NCBI RefSeq assembly: GCF_034359465.1
Contig: NZ_CP110820.1
Coordinates: 1,046,501 to 1,110,500 of the forward strand
DNA length: 64,000 nucleotides
Direction of reading: 5' to 3'
Source: Candidatus Bandiella woodruffii
GTDB taxonomy: Bacteria > Pseudomonadota > Alphaproteobacteria > Rickettsiales > Midichloriaceae
Positions 28,376 to 37,890 of the stretch are shown piece by piece. A model generated the notes under the pieces. It saw only the letters and a program-made list of their open reading frames with translations, was not told the origin of the DNA and did no database searches. The translations under genes and the position numbers were made by a program. Position 1 is the stretch's first letter, and the number at the start of each line of letters is the position of its first letter.

Positions 28376-28444
28376 TAGTCCTAGCTCTTTCCCAAGTTCT
28401 CTGTCGTCTATAAAATTGCACCCCTTGATTTACTAGGGGTACAC
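28376..28444 (-). repeat. 3'-end repeat, partial copy R8
   Basis: TCCTAGCTCTTTCCCAAG, TCTGTCGTCTATAAA and CTTGATTTACTAGGGGTA match one arm of the dispersed repeat in reverse. Begins 25 bp past the folB stop. Confidence 0.8.
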
Positions 28445-28497
28445 AACTTTACTTTACTCAAGGTTGTTTTAAATGTAGCATATTATTATACAATTTA

Positions 28498-29331
28498 GAT
28501 AATGTCGTCATGAGATTTGTGGTATAATATGAAAGAAAAGATAAATCAGGAGTAAAAATGGATTTAGGGCTACATAGGCATGATATAACAGATAATATGT
28601 GGGATTTGATAAAGGATCATTTACCAGGAAGGGAAGGTACGTGGGGAGGTTTGGCACATAATAACAGAAGATTCATTAACGCAGTATTTTGGATATTAAG
28701 AACAGGTTCTCCCTGGAGAGATTTGCCTTCAGAATATGGAGGATGGAAAAATACACATAAAAGATTTTGCAGATGGAGAGACAAAAGGATATGGGAGGCT
28801 TTATTGGAGATATTTGTGAAAGAACCTGATATGGAATGGTTAATGATAGACGCAAGTCATAGTAAAGTGCATCCACATGCTTCAGGTGCAAAAGGCGGCA
28901 ATCAAGATATGAGTCGTACAAAAGGGGGCTCAATACAAAGATTCACCTTGCCTTGGATTCACATGGTATGCCACTCAAAGTTATTATCACAAAAGGCTCA
29001 GAAGCTGATTGCAAGCAGGCTGTTAATCTTATTGAAGAGATGAAAGCTGAGTACTTACTAGCCGACAGAGGGTACGATGTTAATTACATAATTGACCATG
29101 CCCAAGAATTGGGCATGAGAGTTGTTATTCCTCCTAAAAAGAACAGAATCACCCAGAGAAAATACGATAAAGATTTATACAAAATAAGGCATATTGTAGA
29201 AAACACCTTTCTTCATCTTAAAAGATGGAGGGGAATTGCAACCAGATATGCTAAAAATTCAGCTTCTTTTCTTGCCGCAATTCAGATTAGATGCTTATCT
29301 CTTTGGCTTAAAATCTCATGACGACATTATC
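28498..29331 (+). mobile_element. IS5D complete copy (834 bp)
   Basis: Ends GATAATGTCGTCATGAGATTT and its complement; TA on both sides, the dinucleotide target of the IS427-like group. A TATAAT box (28523-28528, in GTGGTATAATATG) precedes the transposase start. It is inserted into an IS5C remnant on the right side (29332-29378). Confidence 0.92.
28558..29321 (+). CDS. IS5D transposase, two frames joined by -1 frameshift
   Basis: First frame to 29043 (RHDITDNMWDLIKDHLPGRE, DASHSKVHPHASGAKGG; catalytic Asp in LMIDASHSK), second frame from about 28900 to 29321 (LADRGYD with Asp, NRITQRKYNKD-like box, IVENTFLHLKRWR with Glu). They join at GCAAAAGG (four A) where a -1 slip gives GAKRRQSRYES, as read directly in the five-A copy at 32918-33682. 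Confidence 0.85.
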
Positions 29332-29378
29332 TAAATCAAACCATCACATTTATCCTTATTTTATCTTTCAACGCTCCC
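29332..29378 (-). mobile_element. IS5C left-end remnant
   Basis: 47 bp matching the IS5C terminus in reverse (TAAATCAAACCATCAC to CAACGCTCCC), cut by IS5D at a TA. Beyond it, 29379-29793 has no recognisable gene; a short open stretch ending near 29772 (EWWHTRLRVPTVEIFKKQL in one frame) may be a decayed gene end but I cannot identify it. Confidence 0.8.
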
Positions 29379-29793
29379 AAGTAATCGAGATCAAAAGACA
29401 CAACAGATAGTATAGATTGTTATTGGCCTCAAGCCTAATGCCTTTGAATAACAGAGAGTAAACTTTATTTTTTAAATGGACCACCACTTTTAAGTTTTAA
29501 CGTTAAAACAGAAATTCGATTATTCAGCATAACACATTTATAAAGCTTGTATAATAAAATAAAATATGTAACCTGATCAATGTCCTATGAATTAGGTTAA
29601 TTCTGTATTTTAAGAGCTTTATGTTTTTATGGCTTAAACGCTATTTATCGTTTTTAGGCTATTTCTAGGACTTAATAATGCTTCAAGATTTGAATGGTGG
29701 CATACAAGACTTAGAGTGCCTACTGTTGAAATCTTTAAAAAACAACTATCAAAAAGTACGGAGCATGTATGAAAATTAAATTTAAAAACAAAC

Positions 29794-30786
29794 ATGGATG
29801 CACAATTGACAGCTAAATTTACCAATGATTTGGCTACTGAGCTTAGTAAGCTGGATTCAATTCTATTAGGCGTCTCTAGCAGCAATAAAACCCAACTTCT
29901 AAACCAAATTGCCAATCACATCGTATCATCTGGGGGCAAAAGAATAAGGCCGTTACTAACGATTGCTATCGCTAAGTTATTCCTAACCGATGAAGTGATA
30001 ATGAATAAAGTCCTGATGCTCGCATCAGCAATAGAGTTTATTCACACTGCAACGCTGTTGCATGACGATGTTGTAGATAATGGAGATATGAGGCGCAATC
30101 ACATAACAGCTAATTATGTTTGGGGCAATAAGCCAAGCATATTGGTTGGGGATTTTTTATTCAGCCAGTCTTTTGAGCAGATGGTCAAAACAGAGAATCT
30201 GAAAGTGCTTGAAATATTGGCAAGAACTTCAGCAAAAATTGCGGAAGCAGAGGTTTGGCAGCTTGATATCGTAGGAAAGTTGGATTTACTTTTTAGTGAC
30301 TATATTGACCTGATTTCTGCCAAAACTGCTGACTTATTTGCAGCAGCTTGTGAATGTTCTGCAATACTTGCTAATGCTGATGAAAAGCAGATTAAAAGCT
30401 TGAGGAACTTTGGATTGAATTTGGGAATAATTTTTCAAATCAACGATGACATCTCTGATTATTTTAGCAATATCTCTCGCTTAGGAAAAAAAGCAGGCAA
30501 TGATTTTTTTGAAAACAAAATAACATTGCCAGTAATTTTGCTGTTAGAAAAAGCAGCCTCAGATGATCTTGCAGTGATACATAATCTTTTAGCAGCAGAA
30601 AATAAAACTTCACTTGATTTGACCAAGCTGCTAAATTACTTTGAAAAATATTCAATCAAAGAAGAGTCATACGCTGTTTCAAATCAATTTATAACCAAGG
30701 GGATCAAAAACCTAGAGATAATACCAGACTCTGCAGTAAAAGGCATGCTTTTTGACTTGATTGCGACTTATAAAAAATCATTTTAA
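29794..30786 (+). CDS. ispB: Trans polyprenyl diphosphate synthase (IspB type)
   Basis: 330 residues. Makes the long isoprenoid diphosphate used for the ubiquinone side chain from farnesyl diphosphate and IPP. All-helical prenyltransferase fold with SGGKRIRPLLT, first Asp-rich motif LLHDDVVDNGDMRR, KTADLFAAACECSA, and second Asp-rich motif INDDISDYF followed by GNDFFENKITLPVI. The residues before the first Asp-rich motif (IEFIHTAT) are small, as in long-chain rather than farnesyl synthases. 17 bp upstream of ispE, so two steps of isoprenoid metabolism share a unit. Confidence 0.9.
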   Translation: MDAQLTAKFTNDLATELSKLDSILLGVSSSNKTQLLNQIANHIVSSGGKRIRPLLTIAIAKLFLTDEVIMNKVLMLASAIEFIHTATLLHDDVVDNGDMRRNHITANYVWGNKPSILVGDFLFSQSFEQMVKTENLKVLEILARTSAKIAEAEVWQLDIVGKLDLLFSDYIDLISAKTADLFAAACECSAILANADEKQIKSLRNFGLNLGIIFQINDDISDYFSNISRLGKKAGNDFFENKITLPVILLLEKAASDDLAVIHNLLAAENKTSLDLTKLLNYFEKYSIKEESYAVSNQFITKGIKNLEIIPDSAVKGMLFDLIATYKKSF

Positions 30787-30803
30787 AACGCTAGTAAAAC
30801 AAC

Positions 30804-31640
30804 ATGTTGTGTACAAAATCTTACGCAAAGGTCAATCTATTTTTGAATGTCGTGGGTAAAAATTTAAACGGGTATCACGATGTTCAAAGCCATTTTTTGA
30901 GGTTAAAACTTCACGACATTGTATATGTCAGCCTCTCAGATACATTGAGATGTAGCGTTGAGGGCGCCAAAATTTCAGCTGAAGGGAACATAGCGCTAAA
31001 AGCAGCGCAATATTTGCAGAAAACGCATAATGTCTTGCAAGGTGCTGATATCAGAATAATAAAAAACATCCCCGTTGCAGCTGGTTTGGGTGGAGGCTCG
31101 TCCAATGCAGCAGCTGTTTTAAAGCTATTAACGAAACTTTGGGGTTTGAAAGAGTTGAAAAAAAATGTATTGGGTGAAATTGCGTTTAAAATTGGAGCAG
31201 ATGTTCCATTTTTTATCAGCAATTATCAAAGCTCTTTCGTAGAGGGTGTGGGTGACATATTAACACCCAAAAAATTAGGAATAAAATTTTATATTCTGCT
31301 TGTTAACCCTAAGATAAATATTCTTTCAAAAGAAGCTTATGCACATATCTTGACCGACGCTTTCTCCCCAAATATTATCTGCAATACACAACCCATAATA
31401 AACGAGATTTTTCATGGAAAAAATGACTTAGAGCCCCATATAAAAAAACATTACCCAGTCATCGATAAACTGCTTAAAACAATTCAACAACAACAGAATT
31501 GTATTGTCAGTAGAATGAGTGGCTCTGGTTCCACATGTTTTGGAATTTTTGATAAAAAGACAGATGTACTTAGTGCTGCCGAAAATATGTCAAGAAAACA
31601 CCCTGATTACTGGTTCTACAACCAATTAGTCTTAATTTAA
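30804..31640 (+). CDS. ispE: 4-diphosphocytidyl-2-C-methyl-D-erythritol kinase
   Basis: 278 residues, GHMP kinase of the MEP isoprenoid pathway; phosphorylates CDP-ME. N-terminal KSYAKVNLFLNVVGKN with the catalytic Lys, YHDVQSHF, the ATP-binding PVAAGLGGGSSNAAAVL, GADVPFF with the active-site Asp, and the C-terminal MSGSGSTCFGIF. Full length. Its presence shows the host keeps its own isoprenoid route; Rickettsia species have lost the MEP genes, so this supports another rickettsial lineage. Confidence 0.94.
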   Translation: MLCTKSYAKVNLFLNVVGKNLNGYHDVQSHFLRLKLHDIVYVSLSDTLRCSVEGAKISAEGNIALKAAQYLQKTHNVLQGADIRIIKNIPVAAGLGGGSSNAAAVLKLLTKLWGLKELKKNVLGEIAFKIGADVPFFISNYQSSFVEGVGDILTPKKLGIKFYILLVNPKINILSKEAYAHILTDAFSPNIICNTQPIINEIFHGKNDLEPHIKKHYPVIDKLLKTIQQQQNCIVSRMSGSGSTCFGIFDKKTDVLSAAENMSRKHPDYWFYNQLVLI

Positions 31641-31766
31641 TAATATATACTCAAAGTATTTTTAGAGTTGGCAAGGAATTGAGTGCCGAGCATGAGGCGC
31701 GTACATATGTACGTAACGAAATGCGAAGTATGACGACGCAAATTTTGAGTCAACGGAGTATATATA
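31640..31766 (+). repeat. 3'-end repeat, copy R6
   Basis: Shortened copy with the palindromic centre GCGCGTACATATGTACG, GAAATGCGAAGTATGACG and the end CAACGGAGTATATA. It starts at the ispE stop. Confidence 0.85.
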
Positions 31767-31782
31767 TTTTTTTTTACTTTTA

Positions 31783-32616
31783 GATAGTGTCGTCATGAGA
31801 TTTGTGGTATAATATGAAAGAAAAGATAAATCAGGAGTAAAAATGGATTTAGGGCTACATAGGCATGATATAACAGATAATATGTGGGATTTGATAAAGG
31901 ATCATTTGCCAGGAAGGGAAGGTACGTGGGGAGGTTTGGCACATAATAACAGAAGATTCATTAACGCAGTATTTTGGATATTAAGAACAGGTTCTCCCTG
32001 GAGAGATTTGCCTTCAGAATATGGAGGATGGAAAAATACACATAAAAGATTTTGCAGATGGAGAGACAAAAGGATATGGGAGGCTTTATTGGAGATATTT
32101 GTGAAAGAACCTGATATGGAATGGTTAATGATAGACGCAAGTCATAGTAAAGTGCATCCACATGCTTCAGGTGCAAAAGGCGGCAATCAAGATATGAGTC
32201 GTACAAAAGGGGGCTCAATACAAAGATTCACCTTGCCTTGGATTCACATGGTATGCCACTCAAAGTTATTATCACAAAAGGCTCAGAAGCTGATTGCAAG
32301 CAGGCTGTTAATCTTATTGAAGAGATGAAAGCTGAGTACTTACTAGCCGACAGAGGGTACGATGCTAATTACATAATTGACCATGCCCAAGAATTGGGCA
32401 TGAGAGTTGTTATTCCTCCTAAAAAAGAACAGAATCACCCAGAGAAAATACGATAAAGATTTATACAAAATAAGGCATATTGTAGAAAACACCTTTCTTC
32501 ATCTTAAAAGATGGAGGGAATTGCAACCAGATATGCTAAAAATTCAGCTTCTTTTCTTGCCGCAATTCAGATTAGATGCTTATCTCTTTGGCTTAAAATC
32601 TCATGACGACATTATC
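31783..32616 (+). mobile_element. IS5D copy (834 bp), transposase frameshifted
   Basis: Complete ends with TA flanks. Two extra lesions relative to other copies: an added A near 32427 (CTAAAAAAGAAC) and a lost G near 32516 (GGAGGGAATT), which break the second transposase frame. Otherwise nearly identical. Confidence 0.9.
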
Positions 32617-32656
32617 TAGAATTTTCTTCTATTTTTCTTCAGGCTATTTTATTTTT

Positions 32657-32907
32657 GGGAGTGTTGCCATAAGATAGATAAGATGCTAAAATGAATATAG
32701 CGAGCAACAAAGAAAATAGAAATATGAATACAGAGTGTAAAAAATGCAGTAGCAGTAAATACGTTAAGAATGGTAATATTAGGGGTATGCAAAGGTATAA
32801 ATGCAAAGAGTGTGGATGTAATTTTACAAACACTAAATTAAGAGGCTGTTCGCCAGAGATGAAGGCTCTGGCAGTGTTATTGTACAGCATGGGAAAAAGT
32901 AGCTTTA
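32657..32907 (+). mobile_element. IS1B left part, interrupted by IS5D
   Basis: The IS1B left end and N-terminal frame to the codons for KSSFR, continued at 33743 after the inserted IS5D. TA is duplicated at the junctions. Confidence 0.92.
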
Positions 32908-33742
32908 GATAATGTCGTCATGAGATTTTAAGCCAAAGAGATAAGCATCTAATCTGAATTGCGGCAAGAAAAGAAGCTGAATTTTTAGCATATCTGGTTG
33001 CAATTCCCCTCCATCTTTTAAGATGAAGAAAGGTGTTTTCTACAATATGCCTTATTTTGTATAAATCTTTATCGTATTTTCTCTGGGTGATTCTGTTCTT
33101 TTTAGGAGGAATAACAACTCTCATGCCCAATTCTTGGGCATGGTCAATTATGTAATTAGCATCGTACCCTCTGTCGGCTAGTAAGTACTCAGCTTTCATC
33201 TCTTCAATAAGATTAACAGCCTGCTTGCAATCAGCTTCTGAGCCTTTTGTGATAATAACTTTGAGTGGCATACCATGTGAATCCACGGCAAGGTGAATCT
33301 TTGTATTGAGCCCCCTTTTGTACGACTCATATCTTGATTGCCGCCTTTTTGCACCTGAAGCATGTGGATGCACTTTACTATGACTTGCGTCTATCATTAA
33401 CCATTCCATATCAGGTTCTTTCACAAATATCTCCAATAAAGCCTCCCATATCCTTTTGTCTCTCCATCTGCAAAATCTTTTATGTGTATTTTTCCATCCT
33501 CCATATTCTGAAGGCAAATCTCTCCAGGGAGAACCTGTTCTTAATATCCAAAATACTGCGTTAATGAATCTTCTGTTATTATGTGCCAAACCTCCCCACG
33601 TACCTTCCCTTCCTGGTAAATGATCCTTTATCAAATCCCACATATTATCTGTTATATCATGCCTATGTAGCCCTAAATCCATTTTTACTCCTGATTTATC
33701 TTTTCTTTCATATTATACCACAAATCTCATGACGACACTATT
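32908..33742 (-). mobile_element. IS5D complete copy (835 bp) nested in IS1B
   Basis: Inserted at TA within IS1B (…GCTTTA and TAGATGAC flanks). It is one base longer than the other copies because the frameshift run has five A. Confidence 0.93.
32918..33682 (-). CDS. IS5D transposase, continuous 254-residue frame
   Basis: The only copy in the window in which both halves are fused in frame: HASGAKRRQSRYESYKRG bridges them. IS5-family (DUF4096 N-terminus, DDE_Tnp_1-like) protein with Asp in LMIDASHSK, Asp in YLLADRGYD and Glu in HIVENTFLHL. Start at MDLGLHRHD with AGGAG upstream. It would make transposase without frameshifting, so it is the best candidate for an active or over-active copy. Confidence 0.9.
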   Translation of the reverse strand: MDLGLHRHDITDNMWDLIKDHLPGREGTWGGLAHNNRRFINAVFWILRTGSPWRDLPSEYGGWKNTHKRFCRWRDKRIWEALLEIFVKEPDMEWLMIDASHSKVHPHASGAKRRQSRYESYKRGLNTKIHLAVDSHGMPLKVIITKGSEADCKQAVNLIEEMKAEYLLADRGYDANYIIDHAQELGMRVVIPPKKNRITQRKYDKDLYKIRHIVENTFLHLKRWRGIATRYAKNSASFLAAIQIRCLSLWLKIS

Positions 33743-34280
33743 TAGATGACTAGGGAAATTATTTAAAGTAGCTCATACTAGCGTATATAAGTGGATAATA
33801 CTGTATGCTAAAAAGATACCAAGACCAACAGTGCCGGAAGAATTGAGAGAAGTTGAAATAGATGAGATGTGGCATTTTGTAGATTCAAAAAAAACAAATT
33901 ATGGATATGGAAAGCCTATAGTAGGGAGCTCAAGAGAGTTGTTGCCTGGGTGGTTGGTAAGCGTAACGTTACAACCTTTAGAAAATTGTGGAAAATCATA
34001 AGTAGAGATAATTGCAGTTATTACACAGACGATTGGTCTGTTTATTCAGAGGTTATACCTCGCCATCAACATGTTGTTGGCAAACAACATACACTCTCAA
34101 TTGAGTCCAATAACTCAAACACAAGGCACAGAATTGCAAGAATGACCAGAAAAACAAAGGTAGTTTCAAAATCTGAAGAAGTTGTCGATCTTACGATTAA
34201 GCTCTGGCTACATTTTGAGGATAACAATAATTTCCTAAGTGAGCAGGGCAATTTTATATCTATCTTTGGCTAACACTCTG
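33743..34280 (+). mobile_element. IS1B right part after the nested IS5D
   Basis: Continues IS1B from TAGATGACTAGGG to the right terminus CACTCTG at 34280. InsB-like frame open (33869-34273) with the GGCTACATTTT variant also seen at 57236. Confidence 0.9.
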
Positions 34281-34283
34281 CAA

Positions 34284-34754
34284 AAAAGTAAATACCTCGC
34301 TCATATATCCTTGAGATTTTAGTTGATCTCTAAAAATGGCAAAGATTTTTGATAACAAATTTGTTCCTATCTTTGAGCGGATTCTACTAAAAACGCTATA
34401 ATCAGGTGTGGCTTCGGTTAAATCAAAATCACAAAACCACTTGGCTGCAACACTGTCACTCAAATATCTTTCTAGTTCACGATCTGACAAATCTTCCATA
34501 AACTGTAACAACAAGCATTTAAATAAACGTAAAACACCATATCCCTTATAATTAGCAGGAGATTCAATTCCCTTCAGCTCTTGCTCTACTGCCCCAAAAT
34601 TAAACAGCTCCTTAAATTTGCGATATTGATGCTCACTACCAACCAATTGATCCAAACATACCATTATTATTTGATGCGCTGATGACATTTTTCTCTTCTT
34701 TATTCTGTAATCCACTCCACTATACCTTTCTTTATTCCATCTTGCAACACTCCC
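34284..34754 (-). mobile_element. IS5C fragment (transposase N-terminal half)
   Basis: Matches IS5C from the codons around EVFTF to the right terminus at 34754. The other half is absent. It truncates the first ankyrin-like gene. Confidence 0.88.
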
Positions 34755-35392
34755 AAGATAAGCCTGTGCTATTGGGCAGAATCTTGGAAAAAGAAGGGGA
34801 AGAAATATTTCGAAAAGGTGGGAGATACAGTGCTTTAGAGGCAATATGGGAGCGTATTATGAAGCTGTTTGGATTTGAATATAATTCTACAAATTCATTG
34901 GACAGGGATGGTAAAGGACCGTTGGATTATCTATATTCCTCCAAACCTGTGTTGGAGTTGGTTGTTGAAAAAAATGTGGTCGACATAAACCTAAAAAACA
35001 AAGATGGGGAAAGTTCAATCATGCAAGCTGCCAAGGGTGGGTATTGCGAATCTTTTGAATATTTAGCAGACAAGGGAGCTAATCTAATGCTTCAGGACCA
35101 TCAAGGCAAAAATTTAGTACACAAATTAATTGAAAGTTTTGATGTAACCAAGAAAGATGAACAGCTGGCAATTATAAAAATTTTAAAAGATAAAGGCGTG
35201 CTAAACGAATTGTTAGATCAGAAAGATGTAAATGGAAAAACACCACTGGATATTTTAAAAGACAACCCCAAACCTGATCTTATAGCAGACCTATATACCG
35301 TATCTGGAAAAGTGCATAATCCTAAACCTTCCAGTTGGGAATCTCGAGTCACAGCCCAGCCACCTTCTACAAACACTTCAAGAATTATGTAA
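34755..35392 (+). CDS. Ankyrin-like repeat protein 1, 5' end lost to IS5C
   Basis: About 212 native residues; the frame is open back into IS5C (possible start at 34682 within the IS), so translation of a hybrid is conceivable. Ankyrin-like units: NLKNKDGESSIMQAAKGGYC / SFEYLADKGANLML and the following DHQGKNLVHKLIESF, QKDVNGKTPLDIL. It shares the block IMKLFGFEYNSTNSLDRDGK with its two downstream paralogues (LVGIEYK.MDINALDKNGK) and ends with a tail (SSWESRVTAQPPSTNTSR) very like that of the next gene. Repeat proteins of this kind are frequent secreted effectors in Rickettsiales; secretion is inference. Confidence 0.72.
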
Positions 35393-35414
35393 CCAACTGT
35401 AATTAGGAGTACAA

Positions 35415-36116
35415 ATGTCAAAAAAAAACAATACTCAGCCTAGCTCACCAATCTCACCAGAGCAAGATAAGCTCAGGAAGGAAGCGGCAGCGAGAATGCA
35501 CGACGCTCGCGAAGCGCTTATAACAGATATGCAGGATATGCTAAAGAATACTGAGGATATTTCCAAGTTGCTAGAGGATAGTCAGAGCGTCCCTATGTTT
35601 GTTCAAAAGTCAGAAAGGGAAATGGAGGATGCACTAAGAGAGAAATTTGCTGAAATTCGGAATGGGAGTGGAAAATCTTCTCCTTATTTTACTATTGAAG
35701 AGCAAATAACTTTGGATAATATATTAGAGAAGGGTGATACATCCATATTACAAAGTGAGAAGGCAAAGGAAAACTACACCTGGCGTGAAAGCATAACTCA
35801 ATTCTTTTGCAAACTGGTTGGTATCGAGTATAAAGTTATGGACATCAACGCATTGGATAAAAATGGTAAAAGACCGTGGGAATACTTGCTGCATTCAGAA
35901 GAAACGTTAAATTTAGCAAAATCGAATGGTGTTGACATAGGATTAGCCAATGCTGATGGTAAAAATGCAACTCAAAGGTTGGCTGAAGTTAATAATCATG
36001 ACAAAGAGGTGGATACAAAAACCATATCCGAAAAGACGCATGATAATACTCAATCAGTTTGGAGAGAGCGAGTTGCTGCGCAACCAAGTTCTCCGAATAT
36101 TTCAAGAAATGTGTAA
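35415..36116 (+). CDS. Ankyrin-like repeat protein 2 (putative effector)
   Basis: 233 residues, AGGAG 6 bp before the ATG, no signal peptide. Residues 1-65 are polar and helix-prone; about 66-180 hold the module shared with protein 3 (FAEIRNG, LDNILEKGDTSILQSEKAKE, NYTWRESITQFF, KNGKRPWEYLLHS, ANADGKNATQRLAE). Only one or two weak ankyrin units remain. The C-terminus SVWRERVAAQPSSPNISRNV matches protein 1, so both share a conserved polar tail of about 20 residues, the place where type IV secretion signals usually lie. Function unknown. Confidence 0.7.
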   Translation: MSKKNNTQPSSPISPEQDKLRKEAAARMHDAREALITDMQDMLKNTEDISKLLEDSQSVPMFVQKSEREMEDALREKFAEIRNGSGKSSPYFTIEEQITLDNILEKGDTSILQSEKAKENYTWRESITQFFCKLVGIEYKVMDINALDKNGKRPWEYLLHSEETLNLAKSNGVDIGLANADGKNATQRLAEVNNHDKEVDTKTISEKTHDNTQSVWRERVAAQPSSPNISRNV

Positions 36117-36138
36117 ACAACCTTAGTCAAGAGGGTAA

Positions 36139-37245
36139 ATGCCAAAGAAGTATAAGACTCAGTCTCCACCACCAATTCCTTTGAAACCATCTGTACTGAA
36201 GGAAGAGGTGGGTACGGGGGAAAGCAAAATTCTCCAAACGCCCATAGAAAAAGAAAGGGAGAATGAATTAAGAAAAAAATTTGCTGATATTCGTAACGGG
36301 AATAAAGCTACTATTCCTTATTTTACACCGCAAGAACAGGTTGTTTTAAATAACATGTTGCAGCGCGGTGACGCGTCCATACTGCAGAGTGAGAAGGCAA
36401 AAGAAAACTACACTTGGCGTGAAAGCATCACTCAATTCTTTTATAAACTGGTTGGTATTGAATATAAGGCTATGGATATTAATGCGTTAGACAAAAATGG
36501 CAAAAGACCGTGGGAATATTTGCTGCATTCTGGAAAAGCATTAAATTTAGCAAGGCTGCAAGGTGTTGATATAGAGTCACATAATGATGATGGTAAAAAT
36601 ATGGTCCACAGATTGGTTCAGCAAACCAATGATCAAAATAAAGAAGAAAGCCTAAAAATCATAAAAACTTTCGGGAGAGGGGGTATGTTTTTGGCAGACG
36701 ACTACGGTATAACGCCATTTGATCTCGCGAAGAATCAAGCTGCAACAATGCCTCTTGGTAAAGAAGTCTTGGATACGCTGGTTACAAGTACTATAAAACC
36801 TTTAAAAAAAGGAGAAGTTGCGACTAAGGAGACTATAGACGTCATAAGCCGCGTGGGAATTAGTTATTTCTTGGATTCTCCGAAAATTTTTGTGTCAGCC
36901 GTAAACAATGGTGCAGATCTAAGACACCAAGACCATGAAGGGAAAAATGTCTTGCATAAGTTGTTTGAACAGTTCTACCCTAAAGACATGGCAAATAGGC
37001 AAATGTTGGAAACCTTGGTAGGTCATGAGGATTTTCGTTTATTATTGAAACAAAAGGATTTTGAGGGTAAAACGCCTCTTGATATAGCCAAAGCTTCCTA
37101 TAATGCAGAAGAACTTATCCCTCAATTGGAAAAAAGTCAGCAGAGTACAACAACTACAAAAGACCGTTCAAACACTGCAAAGTCATGGGTGGATAATATT
37201 GAAGCTAAAGAAGCTAAGGCCTTAGGTGCAAAGTTGAATAGGTAG
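36139..37245 (+). CDS. Ankyrin-like repeat protein 3 (putative effector)
   Basis: 368 residues, no signal peptide, GAGGG before the ATG, 22 bp after protein 2. Residues about 45-165 repeat the paralogue module (FADIRNGNKATIPYF, LQRGDASILQSEKAKENYTW, DINALDKNGKRPWEYLLHSG). Then ankyrin-like units: DGKNMVHRLVQQTND, DDYGITPFDLAKNQAA, FVSAVNNGADLRHQDHEGKN / VLHKLFEQF, KQKDFEGKTPLDIAKASYNA. The C-terminus (KSWVDNIEAKEAKALGAKLN) is charged and differs from that of 1 and 2. Tandem duplication within the cluster is clear; host target is not inferable. Confidence 0.72.
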   Translation: MPKKYKTQSPPPIPLKPSVLKEEVGTGESKILQTPIEKERENELRKKFADIRNGNKATIPYFTPQEQVVLNNMLQRGDASILQSEKAKENYTWRESITQFFYKLVGIEYKAMDINALDKNGKRPWEYLLHSGKALNLARLQGVDIESHNDDGKNMVHRLVQQTNDQNKEESLKIIKTFGRGGMFLADDYGITPFDLAKNQAATMPLGKEVLDTLVTSTIKPLKKGEVATKETIDVISRVGISYFLDSPKIFVSAVNNGADLRHQDHEGKNVLHKLFEQFYPKDMANRQMLETLVGHEDFRLLLKQKDFEGKTPLDIAKASYNAEELIPQLEKSQQSTTTTKDRSNTAKSWVDNIEAKEAKALGAKLNR

Positions 37246-37301
37246 GGTTTTAAGACTTACTTTTTAAGTTAGCGGAGTATGATCCAGTGGGTGGTGGTCA
37301 C

Positions 37302-37325
37302 GTCAAGCGACTTGACTTTTTTGTT
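37302..37325 (+). terminator. Intrinsic terminator after the ankyrin-like cluster
   Basis: GTCAAG-CGA-CTTGAC followed by TTTTTTG: six-base stem, three-base loop, U tract. A short piece of the 3'-end repeat (TAAGTTAGCGGAGTATG, 37265-37281) precedes it. Confidence 0.8.
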
Positions 37326-37379
37326 TTTAGAATTATTATTTCTTTATCTTTAGATTAGCCCTATATATTAAGTAAAGCA

Positions 37380-37871
37380 ATGATGAATGTATGTAACACT
37401 CAACAAGAGAACAAGCTTGCTGATGAATTAATGCATTTTGTTGAGAAAGAAGGGTATGAGATTGTCAGAATAAGGATAAATAAAAGTAAAAAAAGCCAAA
37501 GCTGCCAGATAATGATAGAAAGGTCGGATAATCAACGGATAGATATAAAAGATTGTGAAAAAGTAAACAAAGAGGTTGTTCGGTTATTAAAAGAGAACGA
37601 TCTGGGGCTGGTTGATTGCAATATTGAGGTTAGTTCGCCTGGAATAGACAGGCCTTTAACTAGGTTAAAAGATTATGTTGCATCTAAAGGTAAATTGGTT
37701 AGGATAAGCACTTTATACAAGGTTCAGAACAGACGTAGTTTTAAGGGGCGCTTGGTTGACATGGACGATCAATCAATCAAAGTCAGATTGGCGGGCAGTG
37801 ATGATATATTGGTTTTGAGTTTTGAATCGATAGCCGAGGGCTATTTGCAGTATGAATTTAATAAGGTATAA
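37380..37871 (+). CDS. rimP: Ribosome maturation factor RimP
   Basis: 163 residues, assists 30S subunit maturation. Two-domain layout: N-terminal alpha/beta domain (LMHFVEKEGYEIVRIRI, CEKVNKEVVRLL, and the signature NIEVSSPGIDRPLTRLKDY) and a C-terminal SH3-like barrel (RRSFKGRLVDMDDQSIKVRL). Lies 19 bp upstream of nusA in the conserved rimP-nusA order. The frame has two Met codons at the start; either is possible. Confidence 0.93.
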   Translation: MMNVCNTQQENKLADELMHFVEKEGYEIVRIRINKSKKSQSCQIMIERSDNQRIDIKDCEKVNKEVVRLLKENDLGLVDCNIEVSSPGIDRPLTRLKDYVASKGKLVRISTLYKVQNRRSFKGRLVDMDDQSIKVRLAGSDDILVLSFESIAEGYLQYEFNKV

Positions 37872-37890
37872 AAATTATTTGGTATAATTA

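Noticed and set aside
29656-29775. Short open stretches before ispB (MLQDLNGGIQ in one frame, EWWHTRLRVPTVEI in another)
   Set aside because: Two overlapping frames are equally plausible, both under 50 codons with no family match; mentioned only as a possible gene remnant.
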